Assembly (NCBI RefSeq): GCF_018812025.1
Contig: NC_063052.1
Location: forward strand, 17,133,414-17,197,413
Origin: Megalobrama amblycephala
Lineage: Eukaryota > Chordata > Actinopteri > Cypriniformes > Xenocyprididae
Direction: 5' to 3'
Length of the DNA stretch: 64,000 bases
Every line of letters begins with the position of its first letter. The first letter of the stretch is position 1. Both the position numbers and the translations under genes were made by a program. This document shows positions 1 through 26,584 of the stretch, piece after piece. The notes under the pieces are model-generated. The model made no database searches and was not told the DNA's origin. It saw nothing but the letters and a program-made list of their open reading frames with translations.

Positions 1-1
1 C

Positions 2-14620
<14,619 letters not shown>

Positions 14621-14989
14621 GATGAAGAGCAGCTCCTCTCAGCACCTTACGAAGAAAACACAGTGTGAATACTAGTGTTTCATACTGATGCTGTTGGCTT
14701 CATCTGACTCTTTACAAACTGCACAGCGGGACTTTATATCCTCTGACTAACACACAACCGATAATGCGCTAAACACACATTTGCTGATTTCTTGCATCGA
14801 TTTATTGATTTCTACGCACATTTTAAAGTTTTATTGACATTTTTTGCATCTCAAGCCTATCCTGCTAATATGCTAGCTAGCTGTGTTTGATCATAATAAA
14901 CATGATTTGTAGATACGCAAAATAAACTGTAACATACCAGCGAATTATTATGCAAATTCCCAAATGAGCCCTTTGACCACTGGGTCTCA

Positions 14990-15150
14990 TGAATATAGAT
15001 ATTTAATACTGAACTCAGCACATTATCAGCACACTGGACAGCACTTTTTCATTCATTACACATCCCAGAACGACTCGCGCCAGCAGTGCGGCGCTGAAAT
15101 GTGTCCGACATGCGCAATGTGCGCAAAATGAGTTCCTGCCACTACGAGGA
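14990..15150 (-). promoter_or_regulatory. probable cpsf1 promoter and 5' leader region
   Basis: The only CpG-richer stretch between the cpsf1 start codon and the parp10 3' end. It contains GCGC/TGCGCA motifs (around 15,107-15,125) resembling NRF1-type sites found in housekeeping promoters. A pyrimidine-rich acceptor-like sequence ending TTCGTAAG lies just upstream of the cpsf1 ATG (near 14,652), so a noncoding first exon here is plausible. No TATA box was recognised. The assignment rests on position and base composition only. Confidence 0.35.
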
Positions 15151-15165
15151 ATTATGCGCATTTTC

Positions 15166-15167
<2 letters not shown>

Positions 15168-15197
<30 letters not shown>
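15168..15197. repeat. (GATA)n microsatellite
   Basis: Seven to eight GATA/AGAT units immediately beside the palindromic MITE at 15,200-15,588, between cpsf1 and parp10. Confidence 0.95.
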
Positions 15198-15198
<1 letters not shown>

Positions 15199-15199
15199 C

Positions 15200-15588
15200 C
15201 CAGGTGAAAAAAAATACTATAGTTATTTATAGTAAATACTAGTGTTTTTAAACCATACTATGGTAAATTACTTGAATTAATTTGTTGTGGTAATTCTATA
15301 GTTGCTGTGGTAATATAACAACTATAGTTATATAAACAAATTACATTACCCAATACTGTACTGTTTTCTTTAATCTATAGGGTATATTACACTACAATAC
15401 ACTTCCGTTTACTGTAGTAAAAAGTATACTACAGTATTTATTACAGTTTATCAGTTCAATATAATTAATATTACAGTATGCTGTAACATTCATTAACAAA
15501 GTGTTAATACTATAATATATACAATATACTACAAAGTTCAAAAACACTATAGTATTTACTATAAATTACTATAGTATTTTTTCACCTA
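15200..15588. mobile_element. palindromic MITE with ACTATAG-rich arms
   Basis: Left end CCAGGTGAAAAAAAATACTA and right end TAGTATTTTTTCACCTAG are inverted copies; both arms are rich in ACTATAGTTATTTATAGTA-type sequence. No coding capacity. It lies between the cpsf1 promoter and the parp10 polyadenylation signals. Confidence 0.8.
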
Positions 15589-15999
15589 GATAGAACATTT
15601 ATCAATTACATTATGCATACTGCTATTACAGTATATAATCATTGTAAAGATATTTACTTCATTCCAGCATTTTACTTTATTTATTGACATTCAAAACATA
15701 TTAATGGGAGTGATGTAAATCTGACAGGCTTTAAGCAAAAAACATAATTTATGATTTAATTAATATATTTGTTTAAAAACCAGCAATGACTAATTATTCA
15801 CATATTATTCACAAAATTAAAAAAAAAAAAACAAAAAAAAAAACAGTGACAACACTCAACTGTTGTTCAGACAAAATCTTGTTTAAAGTAAAAACATCAA
15901 CAGTGAAGTAAGTGCAGTCCATAAACCCCAGTTTAATGATTAGACATGACTGCCAGCAATATGAATGCATGCCAACATAAGCTTTTGAAATTTATGTAA

Positions 16000-18900
16000 T
16001 TAACTGTAGATCTTCTTGCAGGTGATAAGGTATTGTGGATAAGCCTGTGTGTCATTGAAGATGACAAATAAAGTCGGGGAGTTGATATGATCTGTCACGC
16101 TGTGGTATCTGACCGGTATGGCAGAATTCTCCTTGAGCGGAGCTGTTTTCATCTCGTGTTTGCCCACGGTGAACTCTCCGGTGAGAACTTTGGCCACGAA
16201 AATAAACTTGTGACCGTCCGCATTGGGTGGGGAGTAGGTGTCTGACACAGAGAGCGCGGCATTTACCGCAAAGTACACACCCTGACCATACACAGTCGCT
16301 GTGAGGGAAAAGAGAAAATTCATTTGTTATTTTGAAAATTCATATCAGTGTTTTTCACAGTTAATGTTTAGAATTGATTTTATTTTTAGATTTTCTGTTT
16401 TCATTTACATTTTTAAGTTTTAGTCGTTTTGTTGTCATTTTTATTAGTTTTTCCTATATATATATATTTTTATGCTTTTTTTTTTTAGATTATTTAGATT
16501 TACCAATTTTAGTACTTAAACTAAATGAGAAACGGAGCCCTGGTAACTAGCTGAAATAAAATGGAGCAGTAAAAGTAATTTTTTTTTTTTTTTTTACCTC
16601 AGTTCATGTTTATTTTATTTCAAGTAATGGCTATTTTTCAAAAATGGCTGCCCACTGCTTCGCATGTGTGTGTTCACTACTACTCAACTGGGTTAAGTGC
16701 AGAAGACAAATTCCAAGTATGAGTTACCATACTTGGCCTTGATATGTCACTTTCACTTTCACCAATGTGCTGCCAAGTGGTTGTTAGGATGTTTTCTTAA
16801 AAATAAAGGTTATATAAATGTTTATTGCCATTGATGGTTCCATGAAGAACCTTTAATATTCATGGAATCTTTCCATTCCACAAAAGGTTCCTTGTAGTGA
16901 TAAATGCTTTTAAAATGTTCTTCACACTTAGCAAAAATGGTTCTTTTACGAACTGTTCACTGATGGTTCTTCCATGGAGACATGGAGGTTCCATGGAGGT
17001 TCTTCCATGGTTCTTCCTGGAAGGGTTTTAGAACCTTTATTTTTATGAATGTAACAACTTTCTATTCATTTGGATAATTAGGATGTTCCTGGGTACGAGC
17101 AATGTTAACAGTAATGCTTGGCTTAGCAAACACCAGCATATTTAACAGCATACCATTTTTTCCACAGAAGCTCCTGTTGAAGCCATGAATGCATATCTCT
17201 TTCACACTGGTTTCACTGGTGCCGTGGTAAAGGGTGCGTTCCACCTGCGGCTCTGAGGAGCTCCGTTCAATACTGGCCTTTTTCAGCCTGTACTGGTCAT
17301 TCAGAAGTTTATTCATGAGCTTCTCGACCTAAAAAAAAAAAATATTATAGAGTCAGTGTGAGAACGAACAGTCAAGAAGATTTCCAAAGCAGTTCATTCC
17401 TAACCCATAATTCAATGAGCAAACATTTTGATTCTGAACATAATAGTAAATTCACAGGTTTTTACCTAGAAAACTAAAATAAAGATTCATGTCCTGTTTA
17501 CAAAAAAACCCTCTCAACTACACAATGCACTGACAGATATCAAAGTGTGATTTGAGGGGATGGCATACCCCTTGTTGAAAAAAATGACAAAAAGCATCCC
17601 CCCTTATCATCCCTATTAGATCAACAGTGTTGTTTATAATGTAAACCTCATCATGCAAATTAAATATTAAAATTCTATACATATGATAATTAACGAACTA
17701 TAAAGAACAGCGACTGACCAATCAAAATTCAATATTGTAATGAGCTGCACACTGTCAAACAAGCTTTCATTAGCTTTCACTGTTCAAAATGGCTAGGGGA
17801 ATGGTTCAAGTGCATCTTTTGACGTTATTTAATAAGAAGGGAACAGAAGGTGTAATATTTCTTTGATTAGTGTTTAAGGACATTCCCCTGACACATTACA
17901 AAGAATAACATAGCTAAAGTGCATGGATTTAGTAAGGGATCATTGTCAAAGTTGCACTGATATATTTAAAGGGGAGGTGTAATGCTATTTCATGCATTCT
18001 GACTTATTTACACTGTTAAAGAGTTGGATTTCCATACTAAACATGGCCAAAGTTTCAAAACACGAGTTGAACGTATGAGTATTTCTGTGCCAAATACACT
18101 ACTTCCGGTTTCAGTACAGGATTCTGAGAGTTTTTTTCGAGTGTGTCCTGTATGACGTCAAAAGAGAGCGGAATTCCTTGTGTAGGCACTTCTCCCCTAA
18201 CCATCAACGCGCTTCATTAGGGATACGGAAGCCGAGAGATTTTTCAACAATGGTTGTGTCCCAATTCAGGGGCTGCACCCTTTGAAGTCTTAGGAGTCTC
18301 ATTTAAGAAAAATAACCGTTAGATTGCAACGTTAGAACCCAGCATTAAGGGAACAGAGGATGAAGTTTGTTTTTCCGAGGCAGCAACGGAGTTGTGCATG
18401 TATGTTTGTTTGTTCCCGGGAATTCGGTGATGAATACTTTGTAAACAAGTCCCAGTTTGGCGTTGGATTTGCAGATCGAGGGCGGTGAGTAAAGCTGCAT
18501 CAGATGTCTGTGTTTTGTTGGCAATCGGCGCGCAAGTGCATATAATGTGAACAACACAAACATTTTTGTTCCCTTTTTATTTATAATGATGTCGCAGTTA
18601 GCAGACGATCTCTACACAAAAGCTGCGTGCGCTCGTGACTCTTTAGCCCCGCCCACAGCACTGACGGCAGACATGCCTTCAGGATCTCGGCTTTTTTGGA
18701 AACACTCGGTTTAGCGCATCTATCTTTTATAAAATATGACAAAACTAAAGACTTTTCGGAGATATGCATTGTTACTCTATATGTACTCAAGATTAACATG
18801 AGATTGGCAGAAACTGTGTGTGACTCATTTATTGAGTTATTTTTATTTAAAAAAAAAAAATCTGATGGTGATGATTACACTATCAACATTTCAGTACCCT

Positions 18901-21900
18901 CAGAAGGCATCATTTAGGTAGTTTGTGGCATGCAGAAATTGTGTGTGTGTGTGTGTGTGTGTGTCTGGTCCTCAGTAATACAATACTACAGTCATATAAA
19001 TTATTTAATTCATAATGCCTATGTAGATTTTTATTCTACTCTTTAATCCTACAAGTAAAAATCATTAGCCTTAACCAGTAATAATCACTGTGTAAGGTTA
19101 GCCCCCATCCACCACACCATCCCCCTTGAATTTTTTTACAATTCGGCCTCTGTGTATGACTATGTTGAATTGTACCTTAATGATTTTGATTTTGTTGTGG
19201 TTGTCCTGAAGGGTGTCATAGAACTCTTTGACCACCTCTTGAAATTCATCAGAATCTACATCCACTGTAGACACTTCAGGCATGCTGGACAGCAGACTGT
19301 AATCTTCATCTAAAAAATAAACTTCATAAACTAAATATACATTCATTCATTTAGATGACACATTCATTTAACATTGATTATTTACAACAACAACAAAAAA
19401 ACAAATAATCATGTTTCTAACAGTCCCCCGTAATGCTTCCGCATAAAGTATTCTCCTTTTTGGGGATTTCATAGGGTTCATACAATTCGTACCTGTAGCA
19501 TCCGTGTACAAGTCCTGTGTGCTTAGCATTTTCCGTTTAATAGGCACAGACTTTCCGGATGCCAAACTATGCTCTTCCATCTTCTCAAGGTCAATGCTGT
19601 ATGGCTGATTGTTGAACAGAATATCAATCTTCTTCTGCTTCATCATCCAAGCATTCTCGATGAGGACAGTGGCTTCTGGTGGGTACGGTATCGCCTTAGA
19701 GGACCCCTGCTCATACCACACCCACTGTATGGCCTTTAAGATTTCAGCATCGTTCATCATGTTCGCTGTCCTTCTCAGGACATTTTTTAGGTCAATCACG
19801 GCCTCAGAGACATAATCTTTAAAGCCAGAGACGACGGCGGTGGTGCCCTGGATGCTGATTTCTACAGCATGCTTCCTCTTAATGAGCTCTATGCATCGCT
19901 TCAGATGGGAGGAGAGTTTCCTCAGGTTTCTGTTCTCGACCTTCTCCTCACACTGCCTCAATCCAACCTTCTTGCCCAATGCAATGTCCACCCTTACAAG
20001 ATCATGGGTGTAGTTAGCATATACGAAGATCTCGGCTGTGTTGGATGAATTGATGGCATCCTGCAATGACATTTCAAATGCTCTCTCCAGTTGTTTGTTC
20101 TCCTCGGCTGGCATGGAGTCGCTCCTGGAAAGTTCTAGAGCCTTCTGGATGTCCGCTGTGTCCGATCTCTGGTTGCTCTCCATAGACAGCTGAATCGCCA
20201 ACAAGAGGCTTGCGTCTTCATCTAGACTGCAGGGGTCCATCTGTGTAGAGGAGCTCTGGCGGTCAAGGGTCTGCAGTGAACGAGGTGGGTCGGCCTCATC
20301 TTCTGCCACTGCTAAGGTATCTTGGCTCTGGTCTGAATACAGATCTTGAGATTCTATGTCTGTGGATCCTAAACTAGAAGGCTGGGGGTTCAAATCACTG
20401 CCAATAACTGCCAAGAATTTCTTAGCTTCTTCAATACGAGCTGAAAGACAGAAAACATTTAGTAACCATTGGGTTCAACAAAAACTAATGGAGTGAGTCT
20501 CGGCCCACTCATAATTCAAACACTAGTAAAGAATCAATCAGGACAATGATCCATAATGACCTGAAGTACGTGCATCAGTAGAGTTGCTGCTATTCGGTAC
20601 TCCAGCATTGAAGTCCTGGATGAAATTTCCAGAGGAACTTCTCTGGAAGTTTTGACAGGGTGTCATTTTCGATGCCAGCTCCAATATGTCCTGCAGAAAA
20701 CACAACCACAATTGACTATAAAGTATTACTGAGTATTTGAGATAGATACAGAAAAAGAATGAGGATGAATACATTACATCGTCTTCTAGAGGCTCCCAGT
20801 GCACTTTCGCCATGTCTATGTAGACCTCGAATTTGGCTGTCATCTCTGCAAGTATGCTGACACCCTCCTCCTCCAGCAGGAAGCGAGAAATGCCAGGCTG
20901 CTTGACCACAATGTTCTTTGTAAGGACTGTGCCAATAATAGCACTTAATAATTCCTCCGCTGACTGGCACACATTCGAATCTCCTTGAATCTGTGAAATT
21001 AAGAGATTACAATACACTATATGCATTTGTAAGTGATTATAGAAGATGCTCATATTGAATGTCAATTCATGGAATTCATTGAAAAATATAATATGCATAT
21101 AGGAATTATCACTAAAACAATTATATTAAATATGAGTTGAATAAAATGTATTTATATTATATTAAATATACGTTTATATTATTATATATTTAATGGCTAT
21201 ACTTTAATTTTATATTTCATAATTTAACTTTATTATTTTATTTCTTTATTTTGTTTTTTAATTATTTTTTTTTAATTTATTTATTAACAAATTAACAATT
21301 CATGATAAATGTTATTTATTGTATGTATTCAAAATTATTTTGTATTTACCTAAATTTTGGACATAATTTAAACATTTTTAAAGCATCTTTTAAAATTATT
21401 TTGTGAACAACCTGAATAAATTCTACAATATACACTACAGTTCAAAAGTTTGGGATCAGTTAGTTTTTTTTAATGTTTTTGAAGGAAGTCTCTTTTGCTC
21501 ACCAAGGCTGCATTTATTTGATTAAAAATACAATAAAATAGTAATATCGTTAAATATTTTTACAACAGAACTGTATTGAATGTATTTTAAAATGTAATTT
21601 AGCCATGTGATGGAACAGCTGAATTTTCAGCATCCAGTCTTCAGTGTCACATGATCCTTAAGCAATCATTCTAATATGCTGATTTGCTGCTTTTTTAGGA
21701 TTCTTTGATGAATAGAAAGTTCAAAAGAACAGCATTTATTTGAAATAGAAAACTATTGTAACACTATAAATGTCTTTACAGTCACTTTTGATCAATTTAA
21801 TGCACCCTTGCTGAATAAAAGTAAAAGAAAAAACTAAATCTTACTGACCACAAACTTTTCAAAGTCAAACGAAAGCAAACTCAGTAACTAACACTCAATC

Positions 21901-24900
21901 CATCTCCAGTCTCCAGTGGGAATAAGATGACCTCTCCCATGTCTGCAAGTAGACCTTGATGATGAAGTTGCAGGAATTTGAGCATTCCTGGTTCCATAGA
22001 CAGGACAATCTCCTTCTGATGTGGTGTGCTAAGAAACTCAACGATCTTCTCTTGTTTGTCCTTTTCCATCCCTGTCAGGGTAACCACAGTAATCCCTCCA
22101 TCAATGTCGGATACTTTGGCACAGCAGAAGTCCAGAGACACCAGAAAGTCAGACCAATCATTTGAGAAGAGCACACTCTCGTATTCTTTGGCCATCGGCA
22201 CAGTAAACTCTGCTATCTGGGACTCTATCAGGTCTCGGGCCTGTTTGACTGCGCTACGAGATGAAGATGTTACAGTGACCATACAGTCTGACACAGTGTA
22301 GATTGATGGTAAATCTTTCAAAGACAAATTTAACCTTTTTTAACATCCTCCCTTTTAAGAAACTCAGCTTTGAGTTTGTCATATGTCAGGTGGTCCTGCG
22401 CAACACCAGTCAGGAATTCCAGAACTTTGTTCTTAAGTCTTTCAACCACAATTTGGTCAGGACCTTTGATTTGGACGCCATCTTTTGCTAGACTGACATC
22501 AAATTTGGGGTGAGCCTTTGTGAGGTTCTCAGGCAATTTACTCAAACTGAGCAGCTGATGTTTGGTGGCATCAGGCACTGATATAAAGCTAACACATTCC
22601 TTCTGGACAGCTGGCTCAGGAGCAGACGCAGTAGTTTTATTTGCTAAACTTGTGATGTTGACCGTGAGAGAAGCACTGTGTCTTGACGTGGTGTTCGCCG
22701 TTGGGTCAGAAACAGTAGGACTTTGGGATGAGACCGTGTCATTTTGGTTCATCCCATCCGTTAATGTTCCCTGTCCATCTTGAGCGCTCACAGACGACTG
22801 ATCGACCACAGCATGCAGGAAGTCAAAGTACGGCTCGACTACTAAATCTGTACCTTCCAAATTATGGGATTTTTGGAGAATGCAGTCCACGGCTGTGAAA
22901 GACAAAGCTCAATTGAGATTCAGAACTGTAAAACAGAAACTTCAAGAAAGTTTTTAAAGAAAGACATGTTGGCTTACATTTCACATCCTTGAAAGAAACT
23001 TTAGCACATCCGTTAGCCAGCATGCTAACTCCGAGAACATCCGCCCCTCCACCACGACTACTCCCAAAGTAGAGCTCCAGCACATCCTCAGTGTGGGCAG
23101 GAGACAGATTGGACACCAAAACTGAGTCTGTAGATTCTACCTGCTCCAGAGTGACCTTTGCTCCATTTAGACACTTCTTGGAAACTTCATCACTAAGCAT
23201 CTGAAAATCTATGGAATCACATAAACAATGATGAAGACAAAATATTTAAGACAGATTATTATTATTTTTTGAATTATTATTATATGATTTAGAGTCATAC
23301 TATTTATATATATATTATATATAATTTTATAATAATTATTGCATGATTATTATTAATATTATATGTAATTACTACAGATTATTATAAGTTCTTGGGTGAA
23401 TTTATTTGAAATGCTTCTAGGTGTCTCAGTGTCACAAGATCCTTGAGAAATCATTCTAATATGCTGATTTGCTGCTCAAGAAACATTTATTATTATTATC
23501 AATGTTAAAAAATAAGTTAAAAAGAAAAGCATTTTTAACATTATAAATGTCCTATCATTTTTGATGAATTTAATACATCCTTGCTGAATAATTAATTTTT
23601 TTTTTTTTAAACTGAGACAAATTATCAAACCAATAGTCTGAACTCAAATGCTACTCAAGCTTTTATCAAAACTAACTTCACTTTTCTTCATCGTTTTTAC
23701 TCAATGGCTTTTAATAATCTAATTTTAATTAAAATTCTGTCATTAATTATTTACCCTCATGTTGTTCCACACCCATAAGACCTTCATTCATCTTAGAACA
23801 CAAATTAAAATATTTTTGATGTTTCTTTTTATTTTTTATCCCCAATAGAAAGCAACATAATTACCGTCATTTAAGGTCCAGAAAAGTAGTAAAAACATTC
23901 TTAAAATAGTCAATGTGATTACATTGGTTCAACCTTAATGTTATGAAGCGACAAGAATAATTTTTGTGTGCAAAAACAAAACAAAAATAACAACTTTATT
24001 CAACAATTTCTTCTCTTCCCTGTCTGACTCGTGCACATTTGACGCAGTGAGCGCAGTTCAGTGCTATCGTGTTTACGTCCGAACGGCGGCTCAGTATTGG
24101 CCGAGCTGTTCACATGAGCACCACAACTCATGTGTGTGATGCTGACGCTGGAGCCAGCCAATAATGAGCCGGCGTTCGGACGTAAACATGGAAGCGCTGG
24201 ACTGCGCTTGGTTGAACCACTGTTGTCACGTTCACTATTTTAACAATGTCTTTACTTACTTTTCTGGACCTTGAATTATGGTGATTTCATTGCTTTCTAT
24301 TGGGTATAAAAAAAAACTCTTGGATTTCATCAAAAATATCTTAATTTGTGTTCCAAAAATGAACAAAGGTCTTATGGGTTTGGAACGACATGAGGGTGAG
24401 TAATTAATGACAGAAACTTCATTTTTGGGTGAACTAACACTTTAAGTGTGGTTAAAGTGTGCCTATATACTGTATGTACAGTTGAAGTACAGATCAGCTA
24501 CCAACCTTTAGACAAGGGTTTTTTAAAGTGTACTAGAACCAGGTCCTTGTTTGGAGATGGATACAAGGTGAAGTCTGTTTCAAAGGTCATTCTAGTAATG
24601 TTTTCCAAATAAAGTTCCACATGGTCCAGGGAAGTGTGTGGATTGAGCCCTCTGAGCAGCAGTTTTCCAGGGTCTTTTGGTGGTTTCCTTCGCAGTGTCA
24701 GTGTGATATTGTGGAGGACATGGGACTTGGAGACAACTCTCGCAGCAGCTAGTTTAAGAGAGACAAGTTCTTTACTGATATGCTGTAATACTGTAATTTT
24801 ACAAAATCCAGACTGAGGATACTTAATATCTAAAACAGTATGGTGATGATGTCTTACTCTCTGCATCTTCAAAAACTACCAACGCTTGATTTCCACGTCT

Positions 24901-25032
24901 CTCCAAAGAGACCACGTTCCCTCCTCCAGAGCGTCGCTTGTTCTCAAAGTAGAGAGATAGAAAGTCATCGTCCAACTCATCAGGAATATCAATAATTTCT
25001 AAACTCCGCTCCACCAGGCTGTTATTAGCCAT
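16000..25032 (-). CDS. parp10: parp10, mono-ADP-ribosyltransferase (ARTD10)
   Basis: Transfers single ADP-ribose units from NAD+ to proteins; mammalian PARP10 acts in cytosol and nucleus, is interferon-inducible and binds ubiquitin and PCNA. Coding exons: 24858-25032, 24506-24748, 22978-23208, 21893-22892, 20778-20990, 20561-20690, 19493-20440, 19176-19309, 17154-17328, 16000-16298 (TAA at 16000-16002). Product about 1,182 residues if one missing base is allowed for (human is about 1,025). The N-terminus has RRM-like segments ([22 protein letters not shown]), then a KH-type region with [19 protein letters not shown]. Three UIM-like AxxxS motifs lie near residues 738-791, and a PIP-box-like QEVVKEFY in exon 19176-19309. 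The ART domain shows LYHGT (His near 1060), GVYFA (Tyr near 1092) and [12 protein letters not shown], a H-Y-L set typical of mono-ARTs rather than polymerases. Exon 21893-22892 carries a 1-base frame break. Confidence 0.93.
16800..17055. mobile_element. inverted-repeat element rich in GGTTC/GAACC
   Basis: AAAAATAAAGGTT at the left and AACCTTTATTTTTATGA at the right flank repeated CATGGAGGTTC / GAACCTTTA phrases with internal duplication near 16,975-17,010. It lies in the parp10 intron before the last coding exon. Confidence 0.65.
17440..18980. other. large parp10 intron with old repeats and a (GT)n tract
   Basis: No coding block related to PARP was found here. The part 18,100-18,680 is GC-richer than its surroundings and looks like an old repeat. 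A (GT)n run of about eleven units lies at 18,942-18,963. Confidence 0.55.
21433..21868. mobile_element. TIR element 'CACTACCGTTCAAAAG', copy in parp10
   Basis: Begins CACTACAGTTCAAAAGTTTGGG and ends ACTGACCACAAACTTTTCAAAG; internal CACCAAGGCTGCATTTATTT and GTCACATGATCCTTAAGCAA. It occupies the parp10 intron between 20,991 and 21,892. Confidence 0.85.
21893..22892 (-). other. parp10: parp10 large exon with an apparent 1-bp deletion
   Basis: The exon enters with 2 bases of a split codon and must leave in phase 0, so it should be 1,001 nt; it is 1,000 nt. Upstream, the frame runs through a KH-like segment ending [12 protein letters not shown] and hits a stop immediately. The continuing frame, starting [12 protein letters not shown], is open to the donor at 21893. 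The break coincides with an A6 run on the coding strand (T6 at 22336-22341), and one more A would restore a single frame. No GT-AG intron of plausible size can bridge the gap. Confidence 0.85.
23410..23615. mobile_element. TIR element 'CACTACCGTTCAAAAG', truncated copy
   Basis: Internal part of the same family (TCAGTGTCACAAGATCCTTG, CTAATATGCTGATTTGCTGC) with no clear ends, in a parp10 intron. Confidence 0.7.
23732..24445. mobile_element. palindromic MITE of the 'GGGTTAGTTCACCCAAAAATG' family, copy 1
   Basis: Arms ACCCTCATGTTGTTCCACAC (left) and, inverted, GACATGAGGGTGAGTAATTA; it ends CATTTTTGGGTGAACTAACACTTTA. About 0.7 kb, in a parp10 intron. The middle carries an internal inverted repeat (GTTTACGTCCGAACG / CGTTCGGACGTAAAC). 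Confidence 0.85.
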
Positions 25033-25307
25033 CCTGACAAAACAGGAAGCACATGTGAAGTATGAAGTTGAGCAGGTTGAGGATAACTAACATTCTTGCC
25101 ACAGTTACCAGCAAAACCTTATGTGAGGTTATAGAAATAAAAGAACCTAATCACAAGATGAAAGGTTGTTGTTTTTTATTGTTGTTGTTGTTGTTTTTGA
25201 GTGAAATGGACAAATTTTGTAAGATTAACCTACCTACCTATGGTGCAATGAATGTCTATGATTTGTATTGTTTTGTCGTTTAATTTATTGCTACAGTGTG
25301 TTTACAT

Positions 25308-25357
<50 letters not shown>

Positions 25358-25362
25358 TATAC

Positions 25363-25419
<57 letters not shown>

Positions 25420-25430
25420 AAGAAAAAAGA
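25308..25430. repeat. (GATA)n microsatellite
   Basis: Long tetranucleotide GATA array, interrupted once by a tatatacata variant, followed by a short AAAG-rich stretch. It lies upstream of the first coding parp10 exon. A long apparent ORF rich in LSIY repeats on the other strand is only a translation of this repeat. Confidence 0.97.
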
Positions 25431-25528
25431 AAGAAAGAGTTAGTATTAGATTAATATAAATAGTTTGTAATTGCATGTTGTAAACACGTTATAAATGGAA
25501 ATATTAAGTCGTGTAAACCCAATGCCGA

Positions 25529-25544
25529 GAAAGAGAAACTGAAA
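25529..25544 (-). promoter_or_regulatory. ISRE-like interferon response element near parp10
   Basis: Plus-strand bases GAAAGAGAAACTGAAA form three GAAA units at 6-bp spacing, a full match to the IRF/ISGF3 pattern GAAANNGAAANNGAAA (coding strand: CAGTTTCTCTTTC). It lies about 0.5 kb upstream of the parp10 start codon, either in the proximal promoter or in intron 1 depending on the true leader exon. Mammalian PARP10 is interferon-inducible, which fits. Confidence 0.7.
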
Positions 25545-26168
25545 GGTTGACGCTGGATCACGACTGACAGTAACTCACATTATAATACGAATATGAATAT
25601 AAACTGTGCACGAAAATGTTTGACCATACGTACATAATACCAACACTGCATAATATTGACAGTTAAATTTAGAAGACTCACATGAGAGCTGAACATTCAC
25701 AGGCCAACTGCTGCAACTCACTACTTCCTGCTTTGAGACGACAACACTGACACATAAAGTGACAATGTGAGAAAAACACTTTAGGGATACAAATACAAAA
25801 AATATAGAATAATAATAATACATTTATATTTGTGAATATACTATTGTAAACAAATAAATAAATTAAAAAGTAACAATTTCAGGACACTTTAATGACAGTA
25901 CTATAGCCTTATTCTTAACAGTTAAACTTTAAAATAATTAATAAAATTAAAAAATACTTCATCAGTATCTGCATGGTTACGTACGGTTGCCGATAAATGG
26001 ACGCTTAAACTCGTCGCCGCGAGTTTTTCGCCGCCATCTGTATTATACTGGGAAATAAAATAAAAGTTCCCTGATAGACCAGTAACTACGTAAAATTATA
26101 AGCTCCTCCCACCAGTGTATGACGAGCCCAGCTCAGGCGTTCAAATTTTTGTCAATCATCCGCTTCAA

Positions 26169-26268
26169 CCAATAATAGCGTGTGTTACTTTGATGTCGTT
26201 CTGTAAGTAATGCGCATGCGTGAAGACCAACAGCGTTTTGTAGCAAACTGAGAGCTCACGCGTGAAAG
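26169..26268 (+). promoter_or_regulatory. polr2k: polr2k core promoter and noncoding exon 1
   Basis: Contains a CCAAT box (26169-26173) and a near-perfect NRF1 site TGCGCATGCG (26211-26220), typical of TATA-less housekeeping promoters. A donor AAAG|GTAATA follows at 26268/26269. The next acceptor (GTTTCAG at 26581) is three bases before the ATG, so the leader is probably split. The region sits between divergently transcribed polr2k and parp10. Confidence 0.6.
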
Positions 26269-26584
26269 GTAATACTTTTAATGTGTACTTTTCATAGTTG
26301 TATATTCTGTTAAATGAAATGAATAACGATCTTGTGAATTTGTATTTAATATTCATATGAAAAATAATGCATCTAGCTTTGTGTATAATAGCAGAACGTG
26401 TCCGTACTCACACATTAGATCAGCACTGAATAGAATAAATGGTAAACTGTTGGACATATAATTTATATATACATAATACCTTACATTAAATTAATAAATA
26501 ATAATTTATATATAATATATTCATGTTATTAAATCTGATAATACATAATGTAAGAAGTATGTATGTATGTGTGTGTTTCAGGCC

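Larger units (their letters stand above)
15660..25745 (-). other. parp10: parp10 transcription unit (approximate limits)
   Basis: Approximate gene extent. The left limit is set by overlapping AATAAA signals at 15676-15681 and 15680-15685, about 0.3 kb past the stop codon. The first coding exon begins right after an acceptor (TTTTGTCAG, G at 25034), so at least one noncoding leader exon lies further right. A candidate ends at a GTGAGT donor near 25,683. Introns hold repeats; that at 17,329-19,175 is the largest. Confidence 0.6.

Noticed and set aside
22325..22345. A tiny intron explaining the parp10 frame switch
   Set aside because: The only GT...AG pair that would work spans about 20 bases, too short for a vertebrate intron, and phase counting demands exactly one added base.
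25291..25476. Open frame of repeated LSIY units
   Set aside because: Direct translation of the GATA microsatellite.
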